The position numbers and the translations under genes were made by a program. Below are positions 37,987 to 50,028 of a stretch of 64,000 nucleotides of DNA, in pieces. The DNA is taken from NCBI RefSeq assembly GCF_000368765.1, contig NZ_KB849655.1, positions 257,048-321,047 of the forward strand, read 5' to 3'. Numbering within the stretch: the stretch's first letter is position 1; each line of letters starts with the position of its first letter. This DNA comes from Acinetobacter junii CIP 64.5 (GTDB lineage: Bacteria; Pseudomonadota; Gammaproteobacteria; Pseudomonadales; Moraxellaceae). The notes below the pieces were generated by a model that had not been told where the DNA came from, ran no database searches, and worked only from the letters and a program-made list of their open reading frames with translations.

Positions 37987-38859
37987 TCAGCGTTTAAAAA
38001 AATTGAATGGTAACTTTAAATACCGCACACCATTACTTTCTGGTTCTGGAAAACGACCTGCATCCATATTGATTTGTATAGATGGCAGAATCAACTTTGG
38101 CATCGCCAAAGTCGCATCACGTGCCTGACGCATCTTTACAAAATCTTGTCGATCGGTATCAGATTTCAAATGAATATTACTTTGTTTCTGTGCAGCAATT
38201 GTTGTCTCATAGAAATACTCATTTCTACCTTCAGGCTTATAATCATGGCATAGATAAACACGCGTATCATCAGGTAGTTCATATAACTTTTGAACAGAAT
38301 CAAAAAGTATATCCGCACTTCCTTTAGGAAAATCACATCTCGCCGTACCATAATCTGGCATGAATAAAGTATCACCAACAAAGACAGAATCACCAATGAC
38401 ATAACTCAAGCACGCTGGCGTGTGTCCAGGCGTTGGAATATTATAAGCATCTAGATGACCAATCTTAAAATGCTCATCATCTTTAAAGAGATAATCAAAG
38501 GTTTGGTGTGAATTAAACATTTTCACATCAAGATTGTATATTGAGCTAAATGTTTCTTGCACAATACCGATCTTTTCACTCATCGCAGTCTTTCCACCCA
38601 AATGTTCTTTGAGATACTGAGATGCAGTTAAATGATCTGCATGGACATGTGTTTCTAGTATCCACTCAACCTTTAACTGATGAGTCTTTACGAAATCAAT
38701 AATTTGATCTGCACTATGAGTTGATGTAGTAGCAGATGCAGCATCATAATCTAGAACACTGTCAATTACGGCACATACTTTAGTTTCTGGATCAGTCACC
38801 ACATAACTAAATGTATTTGTATTTTCATCAAAAAATGCTTTGACTTTAGGATGTTGCAT
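37987..38859 (-). CDS. MBL-fold hydrolase, persulfide dioxygenase-like (ETHE1/Blh type)
   Basis: A 290-residue metallo-beta-lactamase-fold protein. The metal motif ETHVHADHLTAS (HxHxDH) lies near residue 70. Further ligands are in PTPGHTPACLSY near 140, GDTLFMPDYGTARCDFP near 165 and YLCHDYKPEGR near 210. The spacing and the GTARCDFP segment fit the ETHE1/Blh group that oxidises glutathione persulfide. Two YeeE/YedE half-transporters lie upstream on the same strand 14 nt away, as in bigR-blh sulfide operons. No BigR/ArsR regulator is present in the window. Sulfide or persulfide detoxification is the likely role. Confidence 0.85.
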   Translation of the reverse strand: MQHPKVKAFFDENTNTFSYVVTDPETKVCAVIDSVLDYDAASATTSTHSADQIIDFVKTHQLKVEWILETHVHADHLTASQYLKEHLGGKTAMSEKIGIVQETFSSIYNLDVKMFNSHQTFDYLFKDDEHFKIGHLDAYNIPTPGHTPACLSYVIGDSVFVGDTLFMPDYGTARCDFPKGSADILFDSVQKLYELPDDTRVYLCHDYKPEGRNEYFYETTIAAQKQSNIHLKSDTDRQDFVKMRQARDATLAMPKLILPSIQINMDAGRFPEPESNGVRYLKLPFNFFKR

Positions 38860-38873
38860 CTAATCTCTCCTAC

Positions 38874-39284
38874 TTATCGTTCTGCCCATATGCGATGAAT
38901 AAAGATACCGAGGAACATTGCTCCGATAAAATACCATGCTTCAGCATAGCCTAACCCAATCAGAGTAATTGCAGGTGCAGGACATACACCAGCTATCCCC
39001 CAACCTATACCGAACAGCATCGAACCAACGATCAATTTTTTATCGATCTGCTTATTAGTGGGTAATGAAATTACTTCACCGAATAATGTTTTTGGATTTC
39101 GGATCGCTTTTTGGAATGGAATGATGGCAATCGCAATAGCCCCAATCATCACAAACATTAGGCTAATATCCCACTCACCAAAAATGTCTAAAAATCCTAA
39201 AACTTTTTCAGGATTTGACATACCTGAGACCATTAGTCCTAGTGCAAATAATCCGCCAAATATGAACGCAAATACATTTTTCAT
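38874..39284 (-). CDS. YeeE/YedE family half-transporter, second half (DUF6691 type)
   Basis: A 136-residue membrane protein with about four hydrophobic segments. The conserved cysteine loop appears as GIGWGIAGVCPAPAITLIG near residue 95-112. Such proteins form the C-terminal half of the YeeE/YedE fold for thiosulfate or related sulfur compounds. Its start overlaps the stop of the upstream half by four bases (ATGA), so the halves are translationally coupled and probably assemble together. Confidence 0.85.
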   Translation of the reverse strand: MKNVFAFIFGGLFALGLMVSGMSNPEKVLGFLDIFGEWDISLMFVMIGAIAIAIIPFQKAIRNPKTLFGEVISLPTNKQIDKKLIVGSMLFGIGWGIAGVCPAPAITLIGLGYAEAWYFIGAMFLGIFIHRIWAER

Positions 39285-39700
39285 ATCGCAACTCCTAAAA
39301 TATGGCGAATAACGAATACAGTCACGATTCCAGCTAGCATAAATGTGACCGTTGCAACGATCGAACGCACTGATAAGCGACTCATACCACAGATACCATG
39401 ACCACTAGTACATCCCGAACCTAATCGCGTGCCAAAACCTACCAAGATTCCAGCAATGATTAATCCAATTGGTGAGGATTTAATCACAATCTCAGGTTCA
39501 ACAAATAATTGGTATATGAAAGGAATGATGAATAAGCCAGACAAGAACCAAAATGCAGGATTATTCAAAAGTGATTTAGGTTGTAAAACCTGCGCAAGCA
39601 AGCCACTAATCCCCGCAATACGACCATTTACATACAAATAGCCCACTACTGCAATTCCAAGGATAGCACCGCCAATCAAAGCTAAAATAATGCTAGACAT
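39281..39700 (-). CDS. YeeE/YedE family half-transporter, first half
   Basis: A 139-residue membrane protein with about four hydrophobic segments and the loop GFGTRLGSGCTSGHGICGMSRLS near residue 90-112, the hallmark cysteine motif of YeeE/YedE sulfur transporters. It is the first gene of the sulfur trio, followed by the second half and the MBL hydrolase. A palindromic ATAATATATTAT lies 32 bp upstream of the start and may be the operator. Confidence 0.85.
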   Translation of the reverse strand: MSSIILALIGGAILGIAVVGYLYVNGRIAGISGLLAQVLQPKSLLNNPAFWFLSGLFIIPFIYQLFVEPEIVIKSSPIGLIIAGILVGFGTRLGSGCTSGHGICGMSRLSVRSIVATVTFMLAGIVTVFVIRHILGVAI

Positions 39701-39731
39701 TGTTTTACTCTTTAAAACATTATATGTTTTT

Positions 39732-39743
39732 ATAATATATTAT
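39732..39743. promoter_or_regulatory. Palindrome ATAATATATTAT upstream of the sulfur genes
   Basis: A perfect 12-bp AT-only palindrome just upstream of the YeeE half gene. ArsR/BigR-type repressors of sulfide operons bind AT-rich palindromes, so this is a candidate operator. In such AT-rich DNA, chance occurrence is possible. Confidence 0.35.
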
Positions 39744-40182
39744 TTTGTATATTTAATGAAGTAATTATTCAAAAACTATACAAATCTTTTTGTACCTTTT
39801 TTCAAGCATTTTCTATGTGCTTTAAATTAAACATCTGATTTAATTGGATAATTTATCTCATTTAATTTTTAACAAAAAATATTTTTTGACCATTGGAAAA
39901 AACTTCAATGCTCTGCTCTATTTTACACTTTAAAACCTCGTCCTTTTAATTTAAACAACCGTTAGAGCCAAGTTAATGTTATCTAAAGTTAAAAAACTAA
40001 GTAATAATGCTCAGAAAATTTGATATCGTATTTTCTAGTTCAACTATTATTAGCATAAATAATGGCTAGGTTGTTAACTAAAACATAAAGTTTTTAATCA
40101 AGCGATTCTCAAGTTTGAGCTAATTTTAATTTATTAATTTTATATGGTGTTTACAGACTAATTCTCTATAGTTTTCTATCTA

Positions 40183-40218
40183 AGCTGCCGTATACAGTTA
40201 TACGACAGCTAGTTTTTT
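40183..40218 (+). terminator. Orphan plus-strand intrinsic terminator-like hairpin
   Basis: AGCTG (40183-40187) and CGTATA (40189-40194) pair with TATACG (40199-40204) and CAGCT (40206-40210) with one C/A mismatch and a CAGT loop. T6 follows at 40213-40218. The T-run is only on the plus strand, yet both neighbouring genes are on the minus strand. Confidence 0.6.
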
Positions 40219-40268
40219 ACAATCTAAGAAATTTCTACAAGCGGTATGCGCTTGTTATCAGACAACAC

Positions 40269-40742
40269 TTATACCAGTTTTTCAATTCCTATTAATGTAG
40301 GTAACTTATCAATTAATTTGTTTAATTCATCGTTTGCAGGTGAAATACAACCAGTGTAATGACTCAAACGTGTTGTAGTACCATCTGCTTGTTTCCACCA
40401 AAAATAAGAACTAGGTTTATCTGTTGCAGTTTGCACACAACCTGTTGTTTTTACATTAGAACCAGTTTCTGGACGATAAGTTTTTAATTCACTTTGTAAT
40501 TTCTTATACACAGAAGGATCTACTTGAAGATCGCGTGTACCCGTCACTTTAGTGTACTGTTTACCCTCGAAATGAACTGTTCCATTAGGTGAAACTTCAA
40601 ATGAATAAATTGGACATGCACCAAAACATGGGCTTGTTGAATAACGGATCGTTTCTTGAGCTACATTTTGAGATTGCTCAGGTGTTGAAGCACAACCAAC
40701 TAATGCCAATGTAAAAAAACCTGAAAGTAATAATTTTTTCAT
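40269..40742 (-). CDS. Lipoprotein with a DUF6438-like domain
   Basis: A 157-residue protein with a lipoprotein signal (KKLLLSGFFTLALVGCAS, lipobox LVGC with Cys 17). The mature part has SPCFGACPIYSFEVSPNGTVHFEG, a segment I associate with the DUF6438 family, and further cysteines in TTGCVQT and YTGCIS that could form disulfides. The function is unknown. It should sit at the periplasmic face of a membrane. It stands alone, with an AT-rich region downstream and ispD beyond its promoter side. Confidence 0.75.
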   Translation of the reverse strand: MKKLLLSGFFTLALVGCASTPEQSQNVAQETIRYSTSPCFGACPIYSFEVSPNGTVHFEGKQYTKVTGTRDLQVDPSVYKKLQSELKTYRPETGSNVKTTGCVQTATDKPSSYFWWKQADGTTTRLSHYTGCISPANDELNKLIDKLPTLIGIEKLV

Positions 40743-40860
40743 TTGTTAATCCGTTGTAAAGTTTAGTTAATAAATTTATCAAATAGTGAAATAGTTGTCA
40801 TTTATATTGGTGTTACAATCATTAAATTTTCAATTTTGCTTAGGCTATTTTTATAAAAAA

Positions 40861-41577
40861 TTAATTTATGGCTTGTGATTGCAATATTAAACGAGCGAGT
40901 TCTAAATCATCTGGATAAGTGATTTTGATATTATCTGAACGACCTTGTACAACTTGTACGGGTTCATTTACATATTCAAGTGCACTTGCCTCATCAGTAA
41001 TTACAATTTGATCTTTCAGTGCTGTCTCTATTGCATTTTTTAATATGCTTATCTTTGCCACTTGTGGTGTTTGAGCTTGCCACAATAGATCACGACTCAC
41101 TGTTTTCTCTATTTGATGGTCCTCAACTACTTGTTTTAATGTATCTCGAACAGGTATAGCTAAGATAGAACTCTGATCTGACTCTATAGCAGTAATTATC
41201 AATTTTTCGAGACAATCCGTTGTAACGCAAGGGCGTGCTGCGTCATGTACGAGAACCCAATCATTTTCATCTGCAATATTTGATAAATACATCAAGGCAT
41301 TTAATACCGAATGAACCCGCTCAGCTCCCCCCTTACAAAAGTGAAGTCTATCTAAGTGCTCAAAAGCTAATGTCTGTGCAAAGTTATCGCTCTCACCTAT
41401 AGCGAGAACACATCCAGCTAACTGCAAAGTATTGAGTCTGTTTACAGTATGCTCAATCACAGTACGCTGAGCAATATATTGATATTGTTTTAATTCGGAT
41501 TTTGAAAAACGACTACCTGAGCCTGCTGCTGGTACAACAGCCCATAATTTAGTCTGGATTTTCATTGGTTGGGGCAT
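40861..41577 (-). CDS. ispD: 2-C-methyl-D-erythritol 4-phosphate cytidylyltransferase
   Basis: IspD (238 residues) couples MEP to CTP in the non-mevalonate isoprenoid route. The nucleotide-binding start VVPAAGSGSRFSKSELKQYQ, the VLVHDAARPCVT core near 108 and the C-terminal TYPDDLELARLI are typical. Its start lies inside the 3' end of ftsB (29-nt overlap from 41577; a second in-frame ATG at 41565 also overlaps), so translation is probably coupled. It is the last gene of the pyrG-kdsA-eno-ftsB-ispD run. Confidence 0.93.
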   Translation of the reverse strand: MPQPMKIQTKLWAVVPAAGSGSRFSKSELKQYQYIAQRTVIEHTVNRLNTLQLAGCVLAIGESDNFAQTLAFEHLDRLHFCKGGAERVHSVLNALMYLSNIADENDWVLVHDAARPCVTTDCLEKLIITAIESDQSSILAIPVRDTLKQVVEDHQIEKTVSRDLLWQAQTPQVAKISILKNAIETALKDQIVITDEASALEYVNEPVQVVQGRSDNIKITYPDDLELARLILQSQAIN

Positions 41578-41920
41578 CTAATTTTGCATTTGGATCGATA
41601 TAGATCGGTTTGTAATGGGTACTAATCGTACTCATTTGCACAAAGGTCTCATTTGGTTTGATTAAACCAAGATCGAGACGTGCATGTTCTTCAATCGCTT
41701 CAGTTCCATTTTTTAAGTCAAAAACTTCAGCCGCTAAAATGCGATTACGCTCTTTTAGCTCTTCATTGATTTCAGCTTGTTGCGTAATTTGTTGAGCTAA
41801 AGCTTGATGAGGGAAATATCCTCCCTCACCTAACCAAAATTGGTACTGTAAGCTTGCAATCAGAACGATTGCAAGCAACAGAATCAATTTACTCGAAGTT
41901 GATCGAAAGACTTCTAGCAT
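41549..41920 (-). CDS. ftsB: Cell division protein FtsB
   Basis: FtsB (123 residues) is a bitopic inner-membrane protein of the FtsQLB divisome complex. A short N-terminus is followed by one transmembrane segment (LILLLAIVLIASLQYQFWLG, residues ~11-30) and a periplasmic coiled coil (QQITQQAEINEELKERNRIL) with EARLDLGLIKPNE-like tail sequence. It is slightly long because of a charged C-terminal extension. Placement between eno and ispD is conserved in gamma-proteobacteria. Confidence 0.92.
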   Translation of the reverse strand: MLEVFRSTSSKLILLLAIVLIASLQYQFWLGEGGYFPHQALAQQITQQAEINEELKERNRILAAEVFDLKNGTEAIEEHARLDLGLIKPNETFVQMSTISTHYKPIYIDPNAKLDAPTNENPD

Positions 41921-41930
41921 AATTCAGAGA

Positions 41931-43235
<1,305 letters not shown>

Positions 43236-43265
43236 TTAATGAATAAAAAGATGTATTTTCATACA

Positions 43266-44123
43266 TCAATGGGTATCTAACTTTTTGAATCCTTTAACTA
43301 AAGTATCCAATTCTTTTAACTGTGCCAAGAATGGCTCTAACTGAGATAAGCGTAATGCACATGGTCCATCACATTTTGCTACTTCAGGCTCTGGATGTGC
43401 TTCTAAGAACAACCCAGCTAAACCAGTCGCCATGCCTGCACGTGCTAGCGTCGTAATTTGAGCACGACGGCCACCAGCTGAATCAGCACGTCCACCAGGT
43501 GTTTGCAATGAGTGCGTCACATCAAAAAACACAGGGACATTCATTTCTTTCATGATGTCAAAACCAAGCATATCAACAACTAAGTTGTTATAACCGAATG
43601 CTGAGCCACGTTCACAAAGAATTAGTTTGTCATTTCCAGCTTCAAGACATTTATGCAAAATATGGCGCATTTCGTGAGGAGCTAGGAACTGTGCTTTTTT
43701 AATATTGATAATAGCTTGAGTCTTAGCTATCGCCTCAACCAAATCAGTTTGACGACTTAAAAAAGCAGGTAATTGGATAATGTCAGCAACTTCTGCAACT
43801 GGAGCTGCTTGATATGGTTCATGTACATCAGTAATGATAGGGACATTAAATTGTTTCTTAATGTCGGCAAGCCATTCAATCCCTTTTTCTAAACCGGGAC
43901 CGCGAAAAGAATTCAAACTTGAACGATTCGCTTTGTCAAAGCTCGCTTTGAACACGTAAGGAATATCTAAGCGTTTGCAGATGTCAATATAAGTTTCAGC
44001 AATTTCAAAAGCTAAATCTTTTGATTCTAATACGTTCATTCCGCCAAATAATACAAATGGCAAATGATTTGCCATTTGTATATCGCCTAAACGTACAACT
44101 TCTTGTGGTTTTAATTGTGACAT
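43266..44123 (-). CDS. kdsA: 3-deoxy-8-phosphooctulonate synthase
   Basis: KdsA (285 residues) condenses phosphoenolpyruvate with arabinose-5-phosphate to Kdo-8-phosphate for the lipooligosaccharide core. Recognisable parts are [35 protein letters not shown] near 57, [24 protein letters not shown] near 170 and [12 protein letters not shown] near 200. Length is normal. It sits between pyrG (32 nt) and eno (45 nt) on the same strand. Confidence 0.95.
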   Translation of the reverse strand: MSQLKPQEVVRLGDIQMANHLPFVLFGGMNVLESKDLAFEIAETYIDICKRLDIPYVFKASFDKANRSSLNSFRGPGLEKGIEWLADIKKQFNVPIITDVHEPYQAAPVAEVADIIQLPAFLSRQTDLVEAIAKTQAIINIKKAQFLAPHEMRHILHKCLEAGNDKLILCERGSAFGYNNLVVDMLGFDIMKEMNVPVFFDVTHSLQTPGGRADSAGGRRAQITTLARAGMATGLAGLFLEAHPEPEVAKCDGPCALRLSQLEPFLAQLKELDTLVKGFKKLDTH

Positions 44124-44155
44124 TTAAACTTTCCCAGTTTATTTAAAGAACTGCA

Positions 44156-46159
<2,004 letters not shown>

Positions 46160-46603
46160 ATGGCGAATAAAAAACTTTTACTTTGTGCAGCGATTGCTAC
46201 TGGTCTTTTATTAACTGCGTGCGTCAAAAAAGAAGAGCCTAAAAACGAAGATCAGCAAGAACAAACTGCTGAAACTGAAACGAGTCAAGCACAAACTGAG
46301 CCTAAGAACAGTGAGTTTGAAACGCTTGAAAGCGTAGATAATCAAGAAACTACAGCTCCTGTTACCGAAACTATTCGTGAAGAAACTCCAAATACAACAA
46401 CTGAAGTTCGTCGTGAGATTCGCCCTGCTGAAACAACTACTAGCAGCCAAACTCAAACTTCTACAACAGAACAACCTAAACCGACTCAAACTGAACCAAA
46501 ACCAGTAAAGACGGAACCACAAAAGCCAGCTACTCCAGCTCAATCTGAAGAAGATGCTGTTGCAGCAGCAATTGCGGCTGCTACACCTGCGCTTAATAAT
46601 TAA
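46160..46603 (+). CDS. Low-complexity lipoprotein
   Basis: A 147-residue protein with a lipoprotein signal (ATGLLLTACVKKEE, lipobox LTAC with Cys 21). The mature part is almost entirely T, E, Q, P, K and A in repeated patterns such as TTTEVRREIRPAETTTSSQT and PTQTEPKPVKTEPQKP, ending in an alanine-rich segment. Such a chain is probably unfolded and may serve as a spacer across the periplasm. No enzymatic motif is seen. It stands as a single gene followed by a hairpin. Confidence 0.7.
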   Translation: MANKKLLLCAAIATGLLLTACVKKEEPKNEDQQEQTAETETSQAQTEPKNSEFETLESVDNQETTAPVTETIREETPNTTTEVRREIRPAETTTSSQTQTSTTEQPKPTQTEPKPVKTEPQKPATPAQSEEDAVAAAIAAATPALNN

Positions 46604-46614
46604 GTTATCTTATG

Positions 46615-46646
46615 AATACCCAAATCAAAATTATGGTTTGGGTATT
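46615..46646 (+). terminator. Hairpin after the low-complexity lipoprotein gene
   Basis: AATACCCAAA (46615-46624) pairs perfectly with TTTGGGTATT (46637-46646) around 12 bases. The following sequence is only moderately T-rich, so termination may be partial. Confidence 0.6.
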
Positions 46647-47548
46647 TAATTCATAAAAAATTTTATCTTCTTTTATCCTTTTACTCTAAAGCACATGTCA
46701 GAAACGATTCTCTATCTATCAGTTAGGGACAATATTATCTATCTTCTTCAAAATTAATTGACAGGAAAAGAATATAGAACTAGCTTCTACCCCATAAGTT
46801 CTATTTTAGAACTAATAATGAATGGAGTAAATAATGAAAACTAACTCAACCCGTTTACCTGCCTCATTTCCTGTACGTCGCATGGATTACAATTTCGAAA
46901 ATACACCTAAATACTGGTGTGCTAATGATCCAGCAATGACACATTATTTCACCGGACTCTCAACCTTATTTCCAGAAGGTGAATCTTATTTCGTGCGATC
47001 AGTAAGAGCATTACGAGAACATGCAAAACTGAATGAAGCATTAGATAGAGAAATTAGTGCTTTCATCGGCCAAGAGGCTATGCATTCAAAAGAACATCAT
47101 GCTTTTCATATTAGCGCTCAACAACATGGCTTAAATCCTGAATCTTTGGAAAAAATTACTGGTATTGTTCTCAAAGGTCTTGAAAAAGTATTTAGTAAAA
47201 AGTGGAATTTACTTGTTACTGTAGGTTTAGAGCATTACACAGCTGTACTAGTCGTAAGTATGATGGAAACTGTAAATGAGTATATGACGGATAAAACTAT
47301 ACGAGATTTATGGTTATGGCATAGTGTTGAAGAAACTGAGCATAAAGCAGTAGCTTTTGATTTATATGAATATTTATATGGAAATGGATTAAATGCTTAC
47401 CTTCCTCGGGTCACAATTTTCACTTTAAGCCTGATTCTTATTACTGGACTTTCAACAATCTACCAAATAGTTTTAATGAAACGAGATAAACAATTATCAA
47501 ATCTTAAAAGGTAATCCTCCCATAAATAACCGAAGTTAAAAGTAGAGG

Positions 47549-48364
47549 TTAAGCAGCCATTAGAGGTGGCTTTCCTTTGTTAGCTTGATGTGGTCTTTCA
47601 TGGTTGTAATGCCACAACCAGTTTGTTGCATAATCTTGTACTTCATCCAAAGTATCAAATAAATGCTTGCTCAGCCAACTATAACGTATGGTCCGATTAT
47701 AGCGTTCAATATACGCATTCTGCTGTGGCTTACCCGGTTGAATATATTCAATACGAATACCGTGCTCAGTAGCCCAGCGCACAAATTCGTGACTGATAAA
47801 TTCGGGACCATTATCGCATCGGATCACTAACGGTTTTTCTCTCCACTCCAGCAATTGATTCAACGTACGAATAACCCTGATTGTGGGCAATGAGAACCCT
47901 GCTTCAATGGCTAGGCCTTCGCGGCGGTAATCATCAATCACATTCAATAATCGAAACTTGCGACCATCGGAAAGCTGATCATGCATAAAATCTAATGACC
48001 AAACCTGATTTTCTCGGATTGGTTCTTTCAATGGTTCAGGCGCATGCCGTTTTAGTCTTCTTCTCGGTTTAATACGCAGATTCAGTGCCAACTCACAGTA
48101 AATGCGGTAAACCCGCTTGTGATTCCAGCAGCAACTCCCAACATGCCGTAAATACGAGAAGCACAAACCAAAGCCCCAATCGGAATTTTCCTCAGTGAGT
48201 TCAATGAGCTGTTCAGCAATGAGTGCATTGTCATCGCTGAGATTGGCTTGATAGCGGTAGTAGGTTTCACTAATGCCAAATGCTTTACAAGCCAAACGAA
48301 TACTAATGGCATGCTGGGCAACTGCCTGTTGTGCCATCTTACGCCGGCAAGATGGCTTTACCAC
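47549..48364 (-). CDS. IS407-like transposase OrfB
   Basis: A 271-residue integrase-type transposase with the DDE motif in [27 protein letters not shown] and [11 protein letters not shown], and the HTH_21 region [19 protein letters not shown]. It starts at a GTG overlapping the orfA end by seven bases and is probably made mainly as an OrfAB fusion by -1 frameshifting. The frame is complete. Confidence 0.92.
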   Translation of the reverse strand: MVKPSCRRKMAQQAVAQHAISIRLACKAFGISETYYRYQANLSDDNALIAEQLIELTEENSDWGFGLCFSYLRHVGSCCWNHKRVYRIYCELALNLRIKPRRRLKRHAPEPLKEPIRENQVWSLDFMHDQLSDGRKFRLLNVIDDYRREGLAIEAGFSLPTIRVIRTLNQLLEWREKPLVIRCDNGPEFISHEFVRWATEHGIRIEYIQPGKPQQNAYIERYNRTIRYSWLSKHLFDTLDEVQDYATNWLWHYNHERPHQANKGKPPLMAA

Positions 48365-48624
48365 TTTTTTGCCATCGCTTCCTGGATGATTTCGGCCTTT
48401 AATCGCTCTTCCGCATACATCTTTTTAAGTCTGGTATTTTCGGCTTCTAGCTCTTTCAGTCGAGCCATTAATGATGTATCCATACCACCATATTTGGCAC
48501 GCCATTTATAAAAGGTAGCATTACTCATGCCATGTTCACGGCAAAGGGTCGCTACAGGTGTGCCAGATTCTGCCTGTTTCAAGATGGACATGATCTGACT
48601 GTCAGTAAATTTAGATGTTTTCAT
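48358..48624 (-). CDS. IS407-like transposase OrfA
   Basis: An 88-residue HTH protein beginning [18 protein letters not shown], with the recognition region [20 protein letters not shown] and a leucine-rich coiled end. The sequence matches the IS407 group pattern ending in EAMAKKW. A slippery A6G precedes its stop. Confidence 0.92.
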   Translation of the reverse strand: MKTSKFTDSQIMSILKQAESGTPVATLCREHGMSNATFYKWRAKYGGMDTSLMARLKELEAENTRLKKMYAEERLKAEIIQEAMAKKW

Positions 48625-48876
48625 GCAGAATCTCCTGCTCGTATCTTAAGAGAAAATTCTACTTTTAGATCCTATTATTTTTAGGGGGGATTACCAAAAC
48701 ATGGCAAAACTTCTTTAATTTTGCAGCTAAGCAATATAAAACATTTATTCCCAAATTCTTTGAATACTATAGATATGACTTTCACCCTAACCAGACTAAT
48801 GAAAAAAATTTAGTTGCAACCACGAAAATAAAACTTGGAATAAAAGATACACCTGCTTTGGTATCTTAAAATAAAA

Positions 48877-48900
48877 AAAGCCCATTCACACATGGGCTTT
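48877..48900. terminator. Terminator between PF10118 remnant and alpha/beta hydrolase
   Basis: AAAGCCCAT (48877-48885) pairs perfectly with ATGGGCTTT (48892-48900) around six bases. The flanking A- and T-rich bases let it serve both convergent units. Confidence 0.8.
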
Positions 48901-48914
48901 ATTCCTTAAATTAC

Positions 48915-50018
48915 TTAGCTTGAACGCTGAATAAGAAAATAATCTGAAATAAGTCGTGCTGACCAAGATGAAGTTTGCCAGCCTTCATAAAATCCACAGT
49001 GGCTTCCTTTTTTCGTTGTAATCACAGCAATATTATCCATTTGCTCTATAGCAGATTTATATGGATGAAAGTTTTTGATCGAGCACACAGGATCATCTTC
49101 AGAGTTTAGAATCATCAATGGAATTTTTATATTTTGAAAAACATATATCGGATTAATCGCTTTACAGTAGCTCTCATAATCTCTAAAACCTGCCATTTCA
49201 AAATAGACTTTTTCAAACTCTTCAAGAGTTGTTGATGCTAAAACCTTTTCTAATGAATCAAGCTGTTTCCATGTAGATTGGTAAGGATAAATAAAATGTT
49301 TAAACAATTTTTTCGTCATTAACTTTGTGTAAAACGGATGAACATTTTTGAATCCAATTTCGGTGTTATAACCAGGACACATCGCAAATGCAGCTTTAAA
49401 AGGTGTGTCTAGACCTTGTTCACCCAAATAACGCACTAATAGTCCAGTTCCAGCAGAAGAACCAACAGCATACAAATCAGACTCAGGAAATATATGTTGA
49501 ATATGCGTAAGTTGTTCTTTCAAATCATCTGTCGATCCAAAAAGTGAAATGCGAGGTACAGGCATTGGTAAACCAGCGTGCCCACGACGTAAACATAGCG
49601 CGATTCTCCATCCTGTGTATTGATGCAAATCTTTTACTAGTTCTCGCATACTTTCAGGTGAACCCGTAATGGTATGCATAATAACAATCGTCGGTGTTTG
49701 CTTAGGCAAGTCGTATCCATACCATGCTATTCCTGTAACACCACCATCCTGCATAGTGAGTTGTTCAATACGATCATATTGAAGCTTTATCGTTTTTTTT
49801 CTAATAACATCAAAATACAACAGATGCATGTGATTGTTAGACAACCAAGGTGTTGGGCGGTACTTTTGTTTTAGCTGAGGCAATTTCTCTAAGATATTTT
49901 TAATCTTTCCATTTGGTGAATAATATGTCTTTGGTTTCTCTGCACCAACCACAAGATCAAATAACTCTAAGCCCAAAACTTTAATTTTATTTAAATTAGA
50001 AATACCCATAGATGACAA
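48915..50018 (-). CDS. Alpha/beta hydrolase of the YheT/ABHD1-3 type
   Basis: A 367-residue protein. The N-terminal ~100 residues include PTPWLSNNHMHLLYFDVIRKK, typical of the YheT group. The catalytic serine is in AVGSSAGTGLLVRYLG near 195, the acid in LNSEDDPVCS near 310 and the histidine in GSHCGFYEG near 345. The natural substrate of the group is unclear; some members act as lipases or esterases. It ends an apparent three-gene minus-strand group with the SGNH hydrolase, which ends 10 nt upstream. Confidence 0.82.
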   Translation of the reverse strand: MSSMGISNLNKIKVLGLELFDLVVGAEKPKTYYSPNGKIKNILEKLPQLKQKYRPTPWLSNNHMHLLYFDVIRKKTIKLQYDRIEQLTMQDGGVTGIAWYGYDLPKQTPTIVIMHTITGSPESMRELVKDLHQYTGWRIALCLRRGHAGLPMPVPRISLFGSTDDLKEQLTHIQHIFPESDLYAVGSSAGTGLLVRYLGEQGLDTPFKAAFAMCPGYNTEIGFKNVHPFYTKLMTKKLFKHFIYPYQSTWKQLDSLEKVLASTTLEEFEKVYFEMAGFRDYESYCKAINPIYVFQNIKIPLMILNSEDDPVCSIKNFHPYKSAIEQMDNIAVITTKKGSHCGFYEGWQTSSWSARLISDYFLIQRSS

Positions 50019-50028
50019 TAGCCTTAAA

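Larger units (their letters stand above)
39701..40268. other. 568-bp gene-free, very AT-rich region
   Basis: No gene is visible on either strand. The left end holds the presumed promoter of the sulfur genes with the palindrome ATAATATATTAT at 39732-39743. Near the right end there is an isolated hairpin followed by a T-run on the plus strand (40183-40218), with no plus-strand gene before it. The middle is AT-rich without clear repeats. Confidence 0.5.
47510..48695 (-). mobile_element. IS3-family insertion sequence, IS407-like group, 1186 bp
   Basis: The ends are inverted: GGTAATCCTCCC on the left and, reading inward from the right, GGTAATCCCCCC, with further matches such as TAAAAGTAGA. A 4-bp target duplication AAAA flanks it (47506-47509 and 48696-48699); 4-bp duplications fit the IS407 group. 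It carries overlapping orfA and orfB with an A6G slippery site (48364-48370 on plus). The clean duplication and intact frames indicate a recent insertion. Confidence 0.92.
46834..48869 (+). pseudogene. PF10118-type metal-dependent hydrolase, split by an IS element
   Basis: The 5' part (46834-47509) encodes a ferritin-like, helix-rich protein with probable metal ligands in FIGQEAMHSKEHH and WHSVEETEHKAVAFD, the pattern of the PF10118 metal-dependent hydrolases. An IS element occupies 47510-48695. The 3' part (48696-48869) continues with TWQNFFNFAAKQYKTF and EYYRYDFHPNQTNE up to TAA. Removing the IS and one copy of the AAAA duplication restores a continuous frame (...QLSNLKTWQNFF...) of about 280 residues. 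The truncated reading frame now ends at TAA 47512 inside the IS. Confidence 0.9.

Noticed and set aside
46211..46543. Minus-strand frame rich in serine and leucine opposite the low-complexity lipoprotein
   Set aside because: Its composition is the mirror of the repetitive T/E/Q codons on the other strand; the lipoprotein with its signal peptide is the real gene.
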